From a virus, in IMG/VR virus record IMGVR_UViG_3300025132_000253, positions 1 through 26,011 of that record: a stretch of DNA of 26,011 nucleotides; one strand, given 5' to 3'. A program made the position numbers and the translations under genes. Below the pieces are notes generated by a model, which was given only the letters and a program-made list of their open reading frames with translations, ran no database searches and had not been told where the DNA came from. This document shows, in pieces, positions 6,717 to 16,658 of the stretch. The first letter of the stretch is position 1. Each line of letters begins with the position of its first letter.

Positions 6717-8181
6717 ATCTTTTTAATACTGCAGCTCTAACTATTCTACCACCATATCTTTTTGCAAGTCTAGTAGCAGATGCATATGCTTTATCCCATT
6801 CTTTAGCTTTAATTGCAGATAATAAAGATTTTTTATAAGATTTATAAGGGACTATTTCTGTATTAGTATAGTATGTAATATGAGGATTTTTCTGCACCCA
6901 TCTTGCACCTTTTGCTAAGTCTAAAGCATCTGTATATAAATAAGATTTTCTTATTTTTACAGGTCTTATTTTTAAATCTTCACCTGCTTTTTTTACCCAA
7001 GTTCCAGGATATTTTTTTTCTAACGATGGCATAATATCTTTGCCCGTATATCTTTGATAATTTATATTAGCATTAAAACCACCTATTAATGGCAAAGGTT
7101 TTCTCATAGGACTAAATTGTAAAGTTCCTATACCAGTAGCAGGATTGTATTTAAAAGCTTTCATAAACTTAGCTACTTCTTCGTCTATTATACTAACTTG
7201 TTTATGTAAAGATTTACCATCTTTAGAGGGAAGCTCTTGTAAATGTTTAAATCTTTCTGTTGCTATTTTTTTTATTTCATTTGAATCACTCAAATCTTTT
7301 GTTTTAAACATAACATGTTCAGCCATTTGTTGCATATGATCGTTACGTACAGCTCTTTGTATAGAAAATATATCAGAAGAATTTTTTATTTTTGTAGCAG
7401 TTATTTTAGCTTCTGGATGTGCTATATCACTACCCCATACACCTATTGCATTACCATGGTTTCTTAAAGCATCTTTTTGATTAAATGAAAATAAATTACC
7501 CATATTAGTTTTTTCTATTCTATGTAACCCCCCAGCATCAAATAATCTTTGTCTAGCTTCAGTAATTTTTCCATCATACAAAATATCATTTAAATTTTTC
7601 CAAGCATTCTCAGCCCTAAGAACTCTTTGAGCTTTGCCAAGCTTTCCACGAAGACTAGGGTTCTCACCTGGAGCTAAATTTAACCTTCTTATAGCCATAT
7701 CTTCTTCCATAGCAGCTCTAAATTGACCCATATTATTAACAGGATTTCCACCTTTTATAATATGGCTTATATCCATATCAAAATCTTTTTTAGCTATGCT
7801 TATCAGTTTTTGTTTTATATTAGTATTTTTATTTATGCCAAGCTCTGTCCCATAATCATTAACCATTTTAGCTATTTCATCAGATTCATTGTTTATAAAA
7901 TGATCAGCAGACATACTAATTTTTTGCCATTTACTTAATCTAGGGTCATAGTATTTATCTATTTCAATACTAGCTTTAGAACCTACACGCTGTAACAAAG
8001 GTTGAGCAGCAGCTCTAATAGCTTCTTTACCAGCATAAGCACTAGCTGTACCAATTCCAATGTTTCTTAATTGAGTATTAATAATGTTAGCACGCTGAGC
8101 TTCTTCTTGCTCTCTTTTATAATCTTCCATTATAGGAGGAAAATCTATTTGGTCTTTTTTATCTGGTGGAGCAAACGACAT
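6715..8181 (-). CDS. Virion-block protein of unknown function, last gene
   Basis: A 488-aa protein that I do not recognise. It is basic, with a short Ala-rich segment near residues 35-65 (GIGTASAYAGKEAIRAAAQPLL) that could touch membranes. A long helical middle follows, then a Lys/Arg/Tyr-rich C-terminus ending RIVRAAVLKR. It starts in a TAATG overlap with the stop of the giant gene, so the two are probably translated together, and it is probably packaged or ejected with it. It ends in the shared terminator. Alternatives include a scaffold-like or internal virion protein; nothing indicates an enzyme. Confidence 0.75.
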   Translation of the reverse strand: MSFAPPDKKDQIDFPPIMEDYKREQEEAQRANIINTQLRNIGIGTASAYAGKEAIRAAAQPLLQRVGSKASIEIDKYYDPRLSKWQKISMSADHFINNESDEIAKMVNDYGTELGINKNTNIKQKLISIAKKDFDMDISHIIKGGNPVNNMGQFRAAMEEDMAIRRLNLAPGENPSLRGKLGKAQRVLRAENAWKNLNDILYDGKITEARQRLFDAGGLHRIEKTNMGNLFSFNQKDALRNHGNAIGVWGSDIAHPEAKITATKIKNSSDIFSIQRAVRNDHMQQMAEHVMFKTKDLSDSNEIKKIATERFKHLQELPSKDGKSLHKQVSIIDEEVAKFMKAFKYNPATGIGTLQFSPMRKPLPLIGGFNANINYQRYTGKDIMPSLEKKYPGTWVKKAGEDLKIRPVKIRKSYLYTDALDLAKGARWVQKNPHITYYTNTEIVPYKSYKKSLLSAIKAKEWDKAYASATRLAKRYGGRIVRAAVLKR

Positions 8182-11100
8182 TACATTATCCTAGGATAAA
8201 GCATTTCTTCATCTTTATATTTTTTGACTTGTCTAGCTAATTGTTGATTAGGCAATCCAGTTAATTTTTCTACAACCCTAGAAGGATTTTCTACTAAACC
8301 ACCTTTACCAAATATATCATAACCCATTCTACCAAACGGAAACATACTCCAAGCTATATAACTTGCATTAGTTGTTGAATCATCATTTATCATCCATTTA
8401 AACAAAGGAGGAAGAGCTCTAAATCCAGGAGGGGTTATTATCTGAAGAGGAGCAACAGCAGTAGGATAAGAACCATAAAATGCTCTACTCCTCTCTTTCT
8501 CATTACCAAAAGACCAATCTGCTAGGTCTTGCATCCAGCCATAAGGCTGAGGTAAAGTATTCTCAAACAAAGAATACATAAAGACGTTTGCCAACCCAAA
8601 CATCATTAAGTCCATTGCAGCCATCCGTTTAAATCTTTCCATTTCTTGAGTACCTTCTTTGTACCCACGAAGCTTAGCCTCAGCCATAGCTTCTTTTCTA
8701 AATCTTACAGAGTTCCAAGCCCACAACTGGAATCTAGTCATCATTTTACCCATAGTAGAACGAGCAAATGCAGGTCTAAATGGTGCAGAATATAAAAACT
8801 GTGTAGATTTTACACCCTCCATACCAAATTTAATTAGTATTGGATCGTCAAAGTTTTTTATACCACCTTCAAAGTTTTGTCTAGCATGCAAATAATGAGC
8901 CATAAATGCGTCTCTACGAAGAGTTCTTTCAGGTCTACGCATAAACCACGCAGCTTTATTAAAAACGCTATCAGCTATACCATTAGCTCTAGCAATCTGT
9001 CTTAACGAAGTATCAGGAAGATTAGGGTCTCTTTTTATTTTCTTTACAGCTTCTTTCATGAAGTTAGCGAAACGTTCACCTTGAAATTTAGGGTTAAGCC
9101 CAGCTTCATAAAGCAAAAAGTCTTCTACAACACCTAAACTTTGTACCCATTTTTCTACATCTCTCATGTTATTCCATTCAGGGTTAACATTAGATTGTAA
9201 ATATTTTATATTTCTAGCATTTTTAAAATTACCATATCCAGTATTAATTAAAGTATGGACACTACCACCGTAAAGGTTTGCAACAGCACTTTTAGGGTGA
9301 GCTAATAGAGTAGCTAACTGATACTTAGCCTCAAGATTACCCCATTTAGCAAGGTCACCAAAATCAATACCTTTTAACTCTTCAGGTAAGCCTCTTTCTT
9401 TAGCTTTACCTATGCCCATTTTCTTTCTTATTCCATTAATTCTATTCTTAACATTAGTATCGTTCCACCAAGCATAAGGAGTACCCTTTATTTTCATTCT
9501 TGGGTTATCGAGTACACTCTTAGGCAAGTTTTGATGATATCCAAGTGCATCTTGTGCGTACAAATTGTAAAAGTCTACCCAGTCAAATGTGTATTTAGGG
9601 TCTTTATGTTTTGCTAAACTTTCTTGTTGAAACTTATAAATATCTGATCGAACTTTTATTTGTGCAACATGCTTAAAATAATTATCTATCGCTTGTTTCA
9701 TGTACATAGGAAATATTTCAGGTTCTACACTCCATCCAGGAATGTGTGAATCTCTTTTTTGTTGAGAACCTATTTGCCTGTTTTCTGTAAAACCTTTTAT
9801 ATTTTCTAGTTTCTTACCACTTCTGGTAGCTATTGACTTATAAGCTTCAGATACAGCACCATAAGCATCATTAATATCAGCAGAAGGTATAAAGTCTCCA
9901 GTAAGTTGTTTATAACTATGTATAGCTTGTTTAATTTCCTTCATACGTGCTTCTTTAGACATATAAGGATCGTTAGCTAATTCTTGTATAACTTTTTTAA
10001 GACCTTTAGCAGCAAGTTTAGGGTCTCCTGGAAGATGTGGCCAATAACCTTTACCTAAATCACCAGTAGTTCCAATGTTAATACCATCTAATATTTGTTT
10101 TTTAACTGCTTCTTGAGCTTTAGGAAAGTAAGATATCATTTGGCTTTTAGCAATTTCTCTTATTCCATCAATGCTTTCAGCCATGCTTATAGGTTTTCCT
10201 TCAAGTAAAGCTTTGTCTATTTTCTTTAAAAACTTTTCTACTATTAAATAATCTCCGTCAAAACCTTTTCTATCTCTAAGAGGTTTATATTCTGTATTCC
10301 AAAGAGTGTTTCCAAATTTGTCTTTTCCTGCTAACCATCCATAAGTTCTTTGTGTCCATTTATCAATAATCTTATTTATTTCTTTTACAACTTGTTTACC
10401 AGTTTTTTTAGATACTTTTCCGTCTTTACCTATAACGCTAAATTCTTGATTCTGTAACTCTTTCCAATTAGTTTCTTTTTGTATTTCAGCCCATTTATCA
10501 TAATATTCTTTAGATTTAATATTATAAGCACTTTTATTTTCATTTTGTTTTATAATATCAGGTATGTTTTCTACTTCACGTTTTCTAACTGCTAATCTAA
10601 AAAATTTAGCACCATCAGGGATACCTTCTAAATAAGGTTGCAAATCTCTATCCCATTCTCTTTTTTGTTGTTCAAACATTTGAGTAGCTTGCTGTTGAGT
10701 AGCATACACACCAGATTGTAATTTTTCTATAGTAGCAGCAGGAGTTTTTATATTACTTCTAATCCACTCACCTTCTTTGTTTTTAAACAAACCACGTTGA
10801 TCTATTAATTTTAAATCATATCTTAATGTATCTTTACCTATAGCTTTAGGAAACATTAACCAATGCCATCTGCTTATAGGTGCTTTATTATCTTTAGCTG
10901 GTCTCATAATACGTTGCCACCAAGTACCATCTCTAGTCATATTAAACCATCTGTCTAAAGTTTTAAAATCTTCTAATGACGCAGCATTTAAATCTTTTTT
11001 GACAAGCCATCTCATAAGTCCGTTTAAATCTACACTATTAACGCTGTTAAAATGCTTTAAATGGTCTTTTATTCTTAAAGCTAACTCAGCCTCAGCTTTA

Positions 11101-14100
11101 TTTAATTTGCCCTCATTTAAGCCTATAAACGGCTCGTATTCATCTATTCTTTTTCTTTGAGCAGGAGTAAGCTCTGGGTCTTCTATAACTTTTTCAAAAT
11201 CAGTTTCAATTTTTTCAGCTTCTTTTAAATTTTTAACTGAATCTATTTTTACTACACTAGTATCATATAGTTTTTGGTATTCGCTTAGCATTCGTTTTAC
11301 ACTAGAATCAGGAATAGCATCAGAATTATAACCCACTCTAGACAAGCTTGTTTTCTTGGAATCATGTATCATTGCATCAACTTGTTCTCTAACAGCTTCA
11401 GAAGGAGCTTCATCTCTTAATTTTTGTGCATCAAATTTTCTACCTCTAAATAAAGTGCCAAGCATAAACGCATCAAAAAGCTTAGCCTCTTGAGAATTAA
11501 GAGTCTTCTTTTCTTTCTTTATTTTAAAATCAATCTGAGCTTGATCAAGTGAAGCAGTTTGTTTTTCACCAGCAATTTTAATTCTAGCTGATTCTAAATA
11601 AGCCATTTCTATAGGGCCTAATAATACATCTTCTCTATCAATTTTTCTTGACTTTTTAGCTAAAAGTGCACTACTTTTCTTTAAATCATCTGCTTTTTTA
11701 GCTAAGAATCTTATTCTTTGAGTAGATATATTTTCACTTAAATCAGAAATAACTTTCATACTAGCAATATCGGAGAAATCATTAACAATAAAATCCTCAG
11801 CTTTTCTAACAATCTCGTTAAGATAACGTGCTCTTTGTTCAAGATTGTTATTATCAAAATCACGACGCTTATTGTAGCTCTTGAAAATATCAGTAAGAAA
11901 TAAATTATTATTATATTTACTATTTTTAGGGTCTAATTGCTCTTTCATTCCTTCAGGAGTATGTAAACGATGTTTAAAAACAGCATCTACAACTTTACTT
12001 TTAGGAACAGCCATTGAGCTCCTGCCAAGTATGTCTTTTAATGCATCTAATTCTGGCAACCTTTTTTCATGATTTTTGTAAATATCAAAAAGTTTTGTTT
12101 CATTAACACGATTTAAAATACTATCACTCCAATCTAATCCTTTTAGATCAGTACCTATTTTAGTAAGAAAAGTGTTTCTATGTTCTTTTGGTATACCTGT
12201 TTTAAGATTATCTAAATTTTCTAATTTATTTTGTATTTCCCATAAATTAAAAGTTCTATTCTCAGCATAGTTTTTACTATATATAGCTTGATTTACATCT
12301 TTAATTTTATCTATAATAATTTTTCTATGACTATCTTCAATAAGATTTTTTTGTCTTAGAATAGGCTTACCTTTTTTATCAACAATCATATACTCAAACA
12401 ATGCATCAGTTTGTTTTTTAAGCAACCCTTGGCCATATTTACCAAAGTTTAATCCAGCTTCATCCATAGGGTCAGAAGCAAAACCAACAGAAGCTCTAGT
12501 TAACCCTCTAAATGCTCTTAAATTTTTCTCTGCAGTTTTAGCTTTTATTCTTATCCTTATTGGTTTTTTTAATATATTAGAATAAACTTCTACAAACATT
12601 TGACCATTAGGCATAGACCTTATAGAAGAGTAAGCAGATTTAATATATGAAGATTGCGTAACAGCTATTCCTAATTGATTTCTTCCTTGAGAAGCTGCAT
12701 CTGAAGCAATATTACGAGTTAAGGGAGAGAACTGAAGTGCTGGATTAGCAACATCATCCTTAGCTTTTCCTTGTGTAGTTAATTCCTGTCTATATGTTTT
12801 TGGTTTTTTAGGATCACTTAAAGGATTAATTGCATCTTTATTAGACTCTTCCATTCCGTTTTTAACATATTCATTTTTAGACCAATCAAATGCATCTTTC
12901 CATTCTTTTTTAAAACCCGAACCTTTACCATCAGAAGATTTACCACCAAAAAATATAAAAGCTTTGTCTCCATCAAGGTCTGCACCTCCAAGTGCTTCCA
13001 TTGTTCTTCCATGTAATAAACTTCCAAAACCTCGTATACCAGTAAATCCTTTAAACTTTAATGCATGTGCACCAGACATAGAATCCATAGGTGTTCTTAC
13101 AACTAATGCTCTAAATAATTCTTCTAAATCCTTATCACGCTTACCTTTACCTTCTTTTTCTCTAGCTAAACTTCTTTCATAGGCTTCCCATAATTCACCT
13201 AAAGGTTTCTTACCTTTTTGGCCTAACCCAGTTACATCTACCATTAATTTTTTAAATCCGTCATCTAAAAAGAATACATCATCTCTTTTTTCTAATATTC
13301 TAGTAATCCCTTCTTTAGACATACCAATTTCATAAGGTCTCATTCTAGAAACAGAACTGTTACCTATTTCAGGTCTAGTAATACTACTAACTAAATAATT
13401 TCTAATAACAGACATTCTATAATCACGATTAAATTTATGAGTAAATCCAGCTAAGCTATTATCAACAAGCTTAACAACTCTTTCGTGAACAGTTTCAAAA
13501 TCAAGAGATTCATTTTTTATTTGCTCAAGTTGTTTATCTGTGTATTCTCCATCAGCTCTCATTTGCTCTACAACATCTCTATTTAATTTTTGTATTTTTG
13601 TATACACTTCATTAGTAAATTTTTCTAGCCCTGGTTTTTTTAATGCTTGAAGCATTTCGTGTACACCGATATTGTCAAGATTTTCTACCAACTCTTTGAT
13701 TAAATTTTCTTTAGCTATGGGGTCTCTAGCGTATTCTGCTAGCTTGCCATTCATTTCAGGATTGCCTTCAATTCTTTTACCGCTAGTTTCTTGATACATA
13801 TTTTCAAATATTTCAGTCATAGCTTCATTATATTCAGCTTCTGTCTTAAATGGAGCTTTTCTAGGGTCAAAAAAAGAAAATGGTGTATAATTAGTCCATA
13901 ATTGTTTCAACATTCTTTGAGGTTTTAAATACTTATCACCAGTTTTTTCAGATAAAATTACTTTAATATCTTTTATTGGCAATTTGTAAGATTCGCCTAC
14001 AACTCTAGGTGCATTCCTATACCATTCAAACTTACCTGGGTTTCTTTCACCTATTTGCTTAGCAGCTGATTTAGGTATAACTAAATGTATATTATTTTGC

Positions 14101-16655
14101 TGCATATACTTTTCCATTTTAGGAGTAACAGAATGTATCATATACTTGCCTAATAAAGCTCCATATTTAGGGCTAGGAGACACGATAAATGATTTATTGA
14201 CTCCACCTTCGATTGGAAGCCCTGCCTGCTTATTTAAGCCATCTATAATATCAGAACGACCATATATTGCTCCATCACCCGTAGGAAACAACTCACTGTT
14301 TTTAGTTCCAATTAATTTTTGCCCTTCAGATGCCAAGTCTTCTACTATTTTTATATTTAGCTCATTGTTTTCTATATCCGATTTACCTTTTCTAGCTTTT
14401 TCAGTAGTCCTAATAATAACTTCAGGATCAGAACTGTAGCCAGATGTAAACCATATTTGTGACCTTTTATTAAAGCCTTTTGCATTTCCTATATATCTCC
14501 CCTCAGAACTACCTTTAACAATCTTAGATATATCTTTTAAGCCTCCCTCATAACCATTTAATCTTACAGTATATAAAGCATTAGATATATAAGCTCTATC
14601 AAAAAGTTTTTCTGCTTCTCTTTTATTTTTTAAACCACTAGAATACTTATCTACAAATTCTTGTCTTGATGTATTAATTTCTTTTAAATCTTTTTCACTT
14701 ACCCCAGAACTTTTTAAATAATTTTTTAACTGTCTCATTGTATTTCTTGTAGCAGCAACAGTAGTAGGAGTTTCTGGATGATATTTTGTGAAATACATTC
14801 TTTCAGCATCTCCTCTACCACCATAATAATATTGTTTTTGAACATCATTCATATATGAAAACAATTTTCCAATTTCTTTATTAAATTGGTTTGTTCCAGA
14901 TTGTTCTCCTAAAAATCTAGCTTCTTTAAAATTTCTAGCAGTCCCTTCAGACATTATTTTGCTTGTATTTAATTCTATTAAATAATCTTTGTATTTATTA
15001 AGACTGTACTCTTTTACACCAGTTGACGTATTTTTTACAACATGATCTAAGATTGAGTAAACACCTCGACTGCTTACTTTCCCAGGTTGTATTTTAGATA
15101 AATCTTCTAAATAAATTTCTTCTATTAACTTACGTTCTTGACTGAGCATTTTTCTATTTCCAGCAGCATTAACTGCGGAACCTGATTCGTCAAGCTTCAT
15201 TGCTCTAGGAACTCCATTTTCAAAAGTAATCATTTCTACTGGAGAATCTTTAATCCTTCTAAAGCCTATATTAACCCAAAAATCTCTATCCTGTTTTGAA
15301 GAACTACTAAAACCTGGATGTTTTTCATTAATATAATCTACCATATCATCAGCAGGATTAATTTTATTTTTCTTACCTTTTCTAATTAACTGTAACCATT
15401 TATTGTTTAAATCACCAGCAATTAAAAGTCTTTCCCCTTTGCTACTATTGCTTAAATATTCAGACATATTATTGTCAACAAATGACTTAGCGTTTATAGA
15501 GATTCTATCAGGTATATTTTGTGGGTCTACATCTTCACCACTTAGTTCCATTTCTCTACGTTCTTCTTTTGTAAGGTTTCTTAAAGGTTCTCCTTCTTCG
15601 CCAAACTTAATAGTTGTTATCTTTTTCTCAGCCTCAATTAATTCTTTTGCTCTTACCTCTGCTTCTTGAGGAGAAATTCCTTTTACATTTTTTAATATGT
15701 CAGCAGCTAAACGATTAACAGGGTCTTGTTCTAGTTTTAATTGTTTTATAACAATATCTTTTCCTGGTTGATCTATCTTGTCCCAACCTTCTACAAACTC
15801 AGGGTCTTTTATTCCTCTTTCTCCTGTTATAGGGTCTTTTTGTTTTCTCATCTTTATAAGATGTTGTTGTGCCATACGTCTGTGGACTGGTAATTCATTC
15901 TTACCAAAATAAGCACCAAGTACATATTGATATATTTGCATAGGTGTAGTTTCACCACGCATAGTAGATGGTAAGCCTGTAAACAATGAACCAGCCAATG
16001 TTTTTAAAGCAGTATCTGCTTTAGGGCTACCAGTCTGAACAAGGTTACCAATACCTCTAAAAGCACCACCAGCTATAGCTCCGTGTTTAAATGCATCCAT
16101 CATTTCATCTACACCACCTTGCCAAGAACTAACAGAGCTAGCAACACCTAAATGAAATGCTCCAGAAGCTACATCTTTAACTACGTTGCTTTGTAAAAAC
16201 CCTGTAGCTGTTTTACCAGCAGCAGCACGAGCTTCAATAGCTCTACCATATATAGGGTTAACTATTTTTTTAACACCTTGCTCTGCTTTTCTAGCAGCTA
16301 TCATAGGTACAGACATGCCTCTAGCAGCTCTAACTCCTGGTATATAGCCTACAAATCCAGCTAAGTGACCTAAGTTCCTAGCTATAGCTTCTGCGTCACC
16401 AACAGGAGGTTCTCCAGTTTTAAACGTAGTAAAGCCTTCAAAAAAACCTGACCCAGCTTGAGCCATTATACTTTTTGTTTTATCTATAAAATTTTTATTT
16501 GATTCTGCAAAGGGAAGTTTATAATACTCAGCATGTTGCTGAATAGCTTGAACGGTTTGTTCGTTAAATTGGTCAGGCTTTTGCTCGTAAAGCCTTTTAA
16601 AATTCTTTACCTGCTGAGGGGATAAGCTAGGTCTAAATCCTTGAGGGGTAGCCAC
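8181..16655 (-). CDS. Giant virion-block protein with two-barrel RNA polymerase catalytic motif
   Basis: A 2824-aa protein starting at GTG, 3 nt after the previous stop. The N-terminus (1-260) has Ala/Gly-rich membrane-like segments and GLPSTMRGETTPMQIYQYV near 223-245. A beta-rich, Lys-rich region lies at about 822-960. Arg1187-Thr-Pro starts RTPMDSMSG, and 37 residues after Pro1189 comes GGADLDGDKAF with Asp1226, Asp1228 and Asp1230. This matches the R-x-P ... D-x-D-G-D layout of RNAP beta' (E. coli R425, D460/462/464) and of YonO/QDE-1-type enzymes. A Gly/Ala helix (about 1307-1335) and ASVGFASDPMDEAGLN (about 1388-1402) follow. The C-terminal half is helical with a membrane-like stretch near 2680-2700. 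Inferred: an RNA polymerase ejected with the DNA, like crAss-like gp66 in strategy. The coding sequence is certain and the polymerase call likely. Confidence 0.8.
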   Translation of the reverse strand: MATPQGFRPSLSPQQVKNFKRLYEQKPDQFNEQTVQAIQQHAEYYKLPFAESNKNFIDKTKSIMAQAGSGFFEGFTTFKTGEPPVGDAEAIARNLGHLAGFVGYIPGVRAARGMSVPMIAARKAEQGVKKIVNPIYGRAIEARAAAGKTATGFLQSNVVKDVASGAFHLGVASSVSSWQGGVDEMMDAFKHGAIAGGAFRGIGNLVQTGSPKADTALKTLAGSLFTGLPSTMRGETTPMQIYQYVLGAYFGKNELPVHRRMAQQHLIKMRKQKDPITGERGIKDPEFVEGWDKIDQPGKDIVIKQLKLEQDPVNRLAADILKNVKGISPQEAEVRAKELIEAEKKITTIKFGEEGEPLRNLTKEERREMELSGEDVDPQNIPDRISINAKSFVDNNMSEYLSNSSKGERLLIAGDLNNKWLQLIRKGKKNKINPADDMVDYINEKHPGFSSSSKQDRDFWVNIGFRRIKDSPVEMITFENGVPRAMKLDESGSAVNAAGNRKMLSQERKLIEEIYLEDLSKIQPGKVSSRGVYSILDHVVKNTSTGVKEYSLNKYKDYLIELNTSKIMSEGTARNFKEARFLGEQSGTNQFNKEIGKLFSYMNDVQKQYYYGGRGDAERMYFTKYHPETPTTVAATRNTMRQLKNYLKSSGVSEKDLKEINTSRQEFVDKYSSGLKNKREAEKLFDRAYISNALYTVRLNGYEGGLKDISKIVKGSSEGRYIGNAKGFNKRSQIWFTSGYSSDPEVIIRTTEKARKGKSDIENNELNIKIVEDLASEGQKLIGTKNSELFPTGDGAIYGRSDIIDGLNKQAGLPIEGGVNKSFIVSPSPKYGALLGKYMIHSVTPKMEKYMQQNNIHLVIPKSAAKQIGERNPGKFEWYRNAPRVVGESYKLPIKDIKVILSEKTGDKYLKPQRMLKQLWTNYTPFSFFDPRKAPFKTEAEYNEAMTEIFENMYQETSGKRIEGNPEMNGKLAEYARDPIAKENLIKELVENLDNIGVHEMLQALKKPGLEKFTNEVYTKIQKLNRDVVEQMRADGEYTDKQLEQIKNESLDFETVHERVVKLVDNSLAGFTHKFNRDYRMSVIRNYLVSSITRPEIGNSSVSRMRPYEIGMSKEGITRILEKRDDVFFLDDGFKKLMVDVTGLGQKGKKPLGELWEAYERSLAREKEGKGKRDKDLEELFRALVVRTPMDSMSGAHALKFKGFTGIRGFGSLLHGRTMEALGGADLDGDKAFIFFGGKSSDGKGSGFKKEWKDAFDWSKNEYVKNGMEESNKDAINPLSDPKKPKTYRQELTTQGKAKDDVANPALQFSPLTRNIASDAASQGRNQLGIAVTQSSYIKSAYSSIRSMPNGQMFVEVYSNILKKPIRIRIKAKTAEKNLRAFRGLTRASVGFASDPMDEAGLNFGKYGQGLLKKQTDALFEYMIVDKKGKPILRQKNLIEDSHRKIIIDKIKDVNQAIYSKNYAENRTFNLWEIQNKLENLDNLKTGIPKEHRNTFLTKIGTDLKGLDWSDSILNRVNETKLFDIYKNHEKRLPELDALKDILGRSSMAVPKSKVVDAVFKHRLHTPEGMKEQLDPKNSKYNNNLFLTDIFKSYNKRRDFDNNNLEQRARYLNEIVRKAEDFIVNDFSDIASMKVISDLSENISTQRIRFLAKKADDLKKSSALLAKKSRKIDREDVLLGPIEMAYLESARIKIAGEKQTASLDQAQIDFKIKKEKKTLNSQEAKLFDAFMLGTLFRGRKFDAQKLRDEAPSEAVREQVDAMIHDSKKTSLSRVGYNSDAIPDSSVKRMLSEYQKLYDTSVVKIDSVKNLKEAEKIETDFEKVIEDPELTPAQRKRIDEYEPFIGLNEGKLNKAEAELALRIKDHLKHFNSVNSVDLNGLMRWLVKKDLNAASLEDFKTLDRWFNMTRDGTWWQRIMRPAKDNKAPISRWHWLMFPKAIGKDTLRYDLKLIDQRGLFKNKEGEWIRSNIKTPAATIEKLQSGVYATQQQATQMFEQQKREWDRDLQPYLEGIPDGAKFFRLAVRKREVENIPDIIKQNENKSAYNIKSKEYYDKWAEIQKETNWKELQNQEFSVIGKDGKVSKKTGKQVVKEINKIIDKWTQRTYGWLAGKDKFGNTLWNTEYKPLRDRKGFDGDYLIVEKFLKKIDKALLEGKPISMAESIDGIREIAKSQMISYFPKAQEAVKKQILDGINIGTTGDLGKGYWPHLPGDPKLAAKGLKKVIQELANDPYMSKEARMKEIKQAIHSYKQLTGDFIPSADINDAYGAVSEAYKSIATRSGKKLENIKGFTENRQIGSQQKRDSHIPGWSVEPEIFPMYMKQAIDNYFKHVAQIKVRSDIYKFQQESLAKHKDPKYTFDWVDFYNLYAQDALGYHQNLPKSVLDNPRMKIKGTPYAWWNDTNVKNRINGIRKKMGIGKAKERGLPEELKGIDFGDLAKWGNLEAKYQLATLLAHPKSAVANLYGGSVHTLINTGYGNFKNARNIKYLQSNVNPEWNNMRDVEKWVQSLGVVEDFLLYEAGLNPKFQGERFANFMKEAVKKIKRDPNLPDTSLRQIARANGIADSVFNKAAWFMRRPERTLRRDAFMAHYLHARQNFEGGIKNFDDPILIKFGMEGVKSTQFLYSAPFRPAFARSTMGKMMTRFQLWAWNSVRFRKEAMAEAKLRGYKEGTQEMERFKRMAAMDLMMFGLANVFMYSLFENTLPQPYGWMQDLADWSFGNEKERSRAFYGSYPTAVAPLQIITPPGFRALPPLFKWMINDDSTTNASYIAWSMFPFGRMGYDIFGKGGLVENPSRVVEKLTGLPNQQLARQVKKYKDEEMLYPRIM
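8186..8199. repeat. 14-bp perfect palindrome at the giant-gene end
   Basis: TTATCCTAGGATAA is a perfect palindrome over the last codons of the giant gene. Its minus-strand AGGA half is the likely Shine-Dalgarno for the next start at 8181. It may be chance from the codons used. Confidence 0.4.
12966..13097 (-). other. Predicted RNAP catalytic loop (R-T-P ... D-L-D-G-D)
   Basis: These codons encode residues 1187-1230 of the giant protein. The three aspartates of DLDGD would hold the catalytic magnesium, and Arg1187 corresponds to the arginine near the NTP in beta'. The GG-A-D-L-D-G-D wording is closest to the S-G-S-D-L-D-G-D form of eukaryotic RNA-silencing polymerases and their phage relatives. 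Confidence 0.7.
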
Positions 16656-16658
16656 ACA

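Noticed and set aside
8659-15669. Several plus-strand ORFs of 60-100 codons opposite the giant gene
   Set aside because: They mirror the long minus-strand frame, have no ribosome sites or recognisable motifs and are best seen as shadows.
8181-16655. Giant protein as a DarB-like anti-restriction or polyvalent protein
   Set aside because: No helicase, methylase or protease motif was seen, whereas the RNAP-type catalytic loop is clear; similarity of the N-terminal part to other large phage proteins is still possible.
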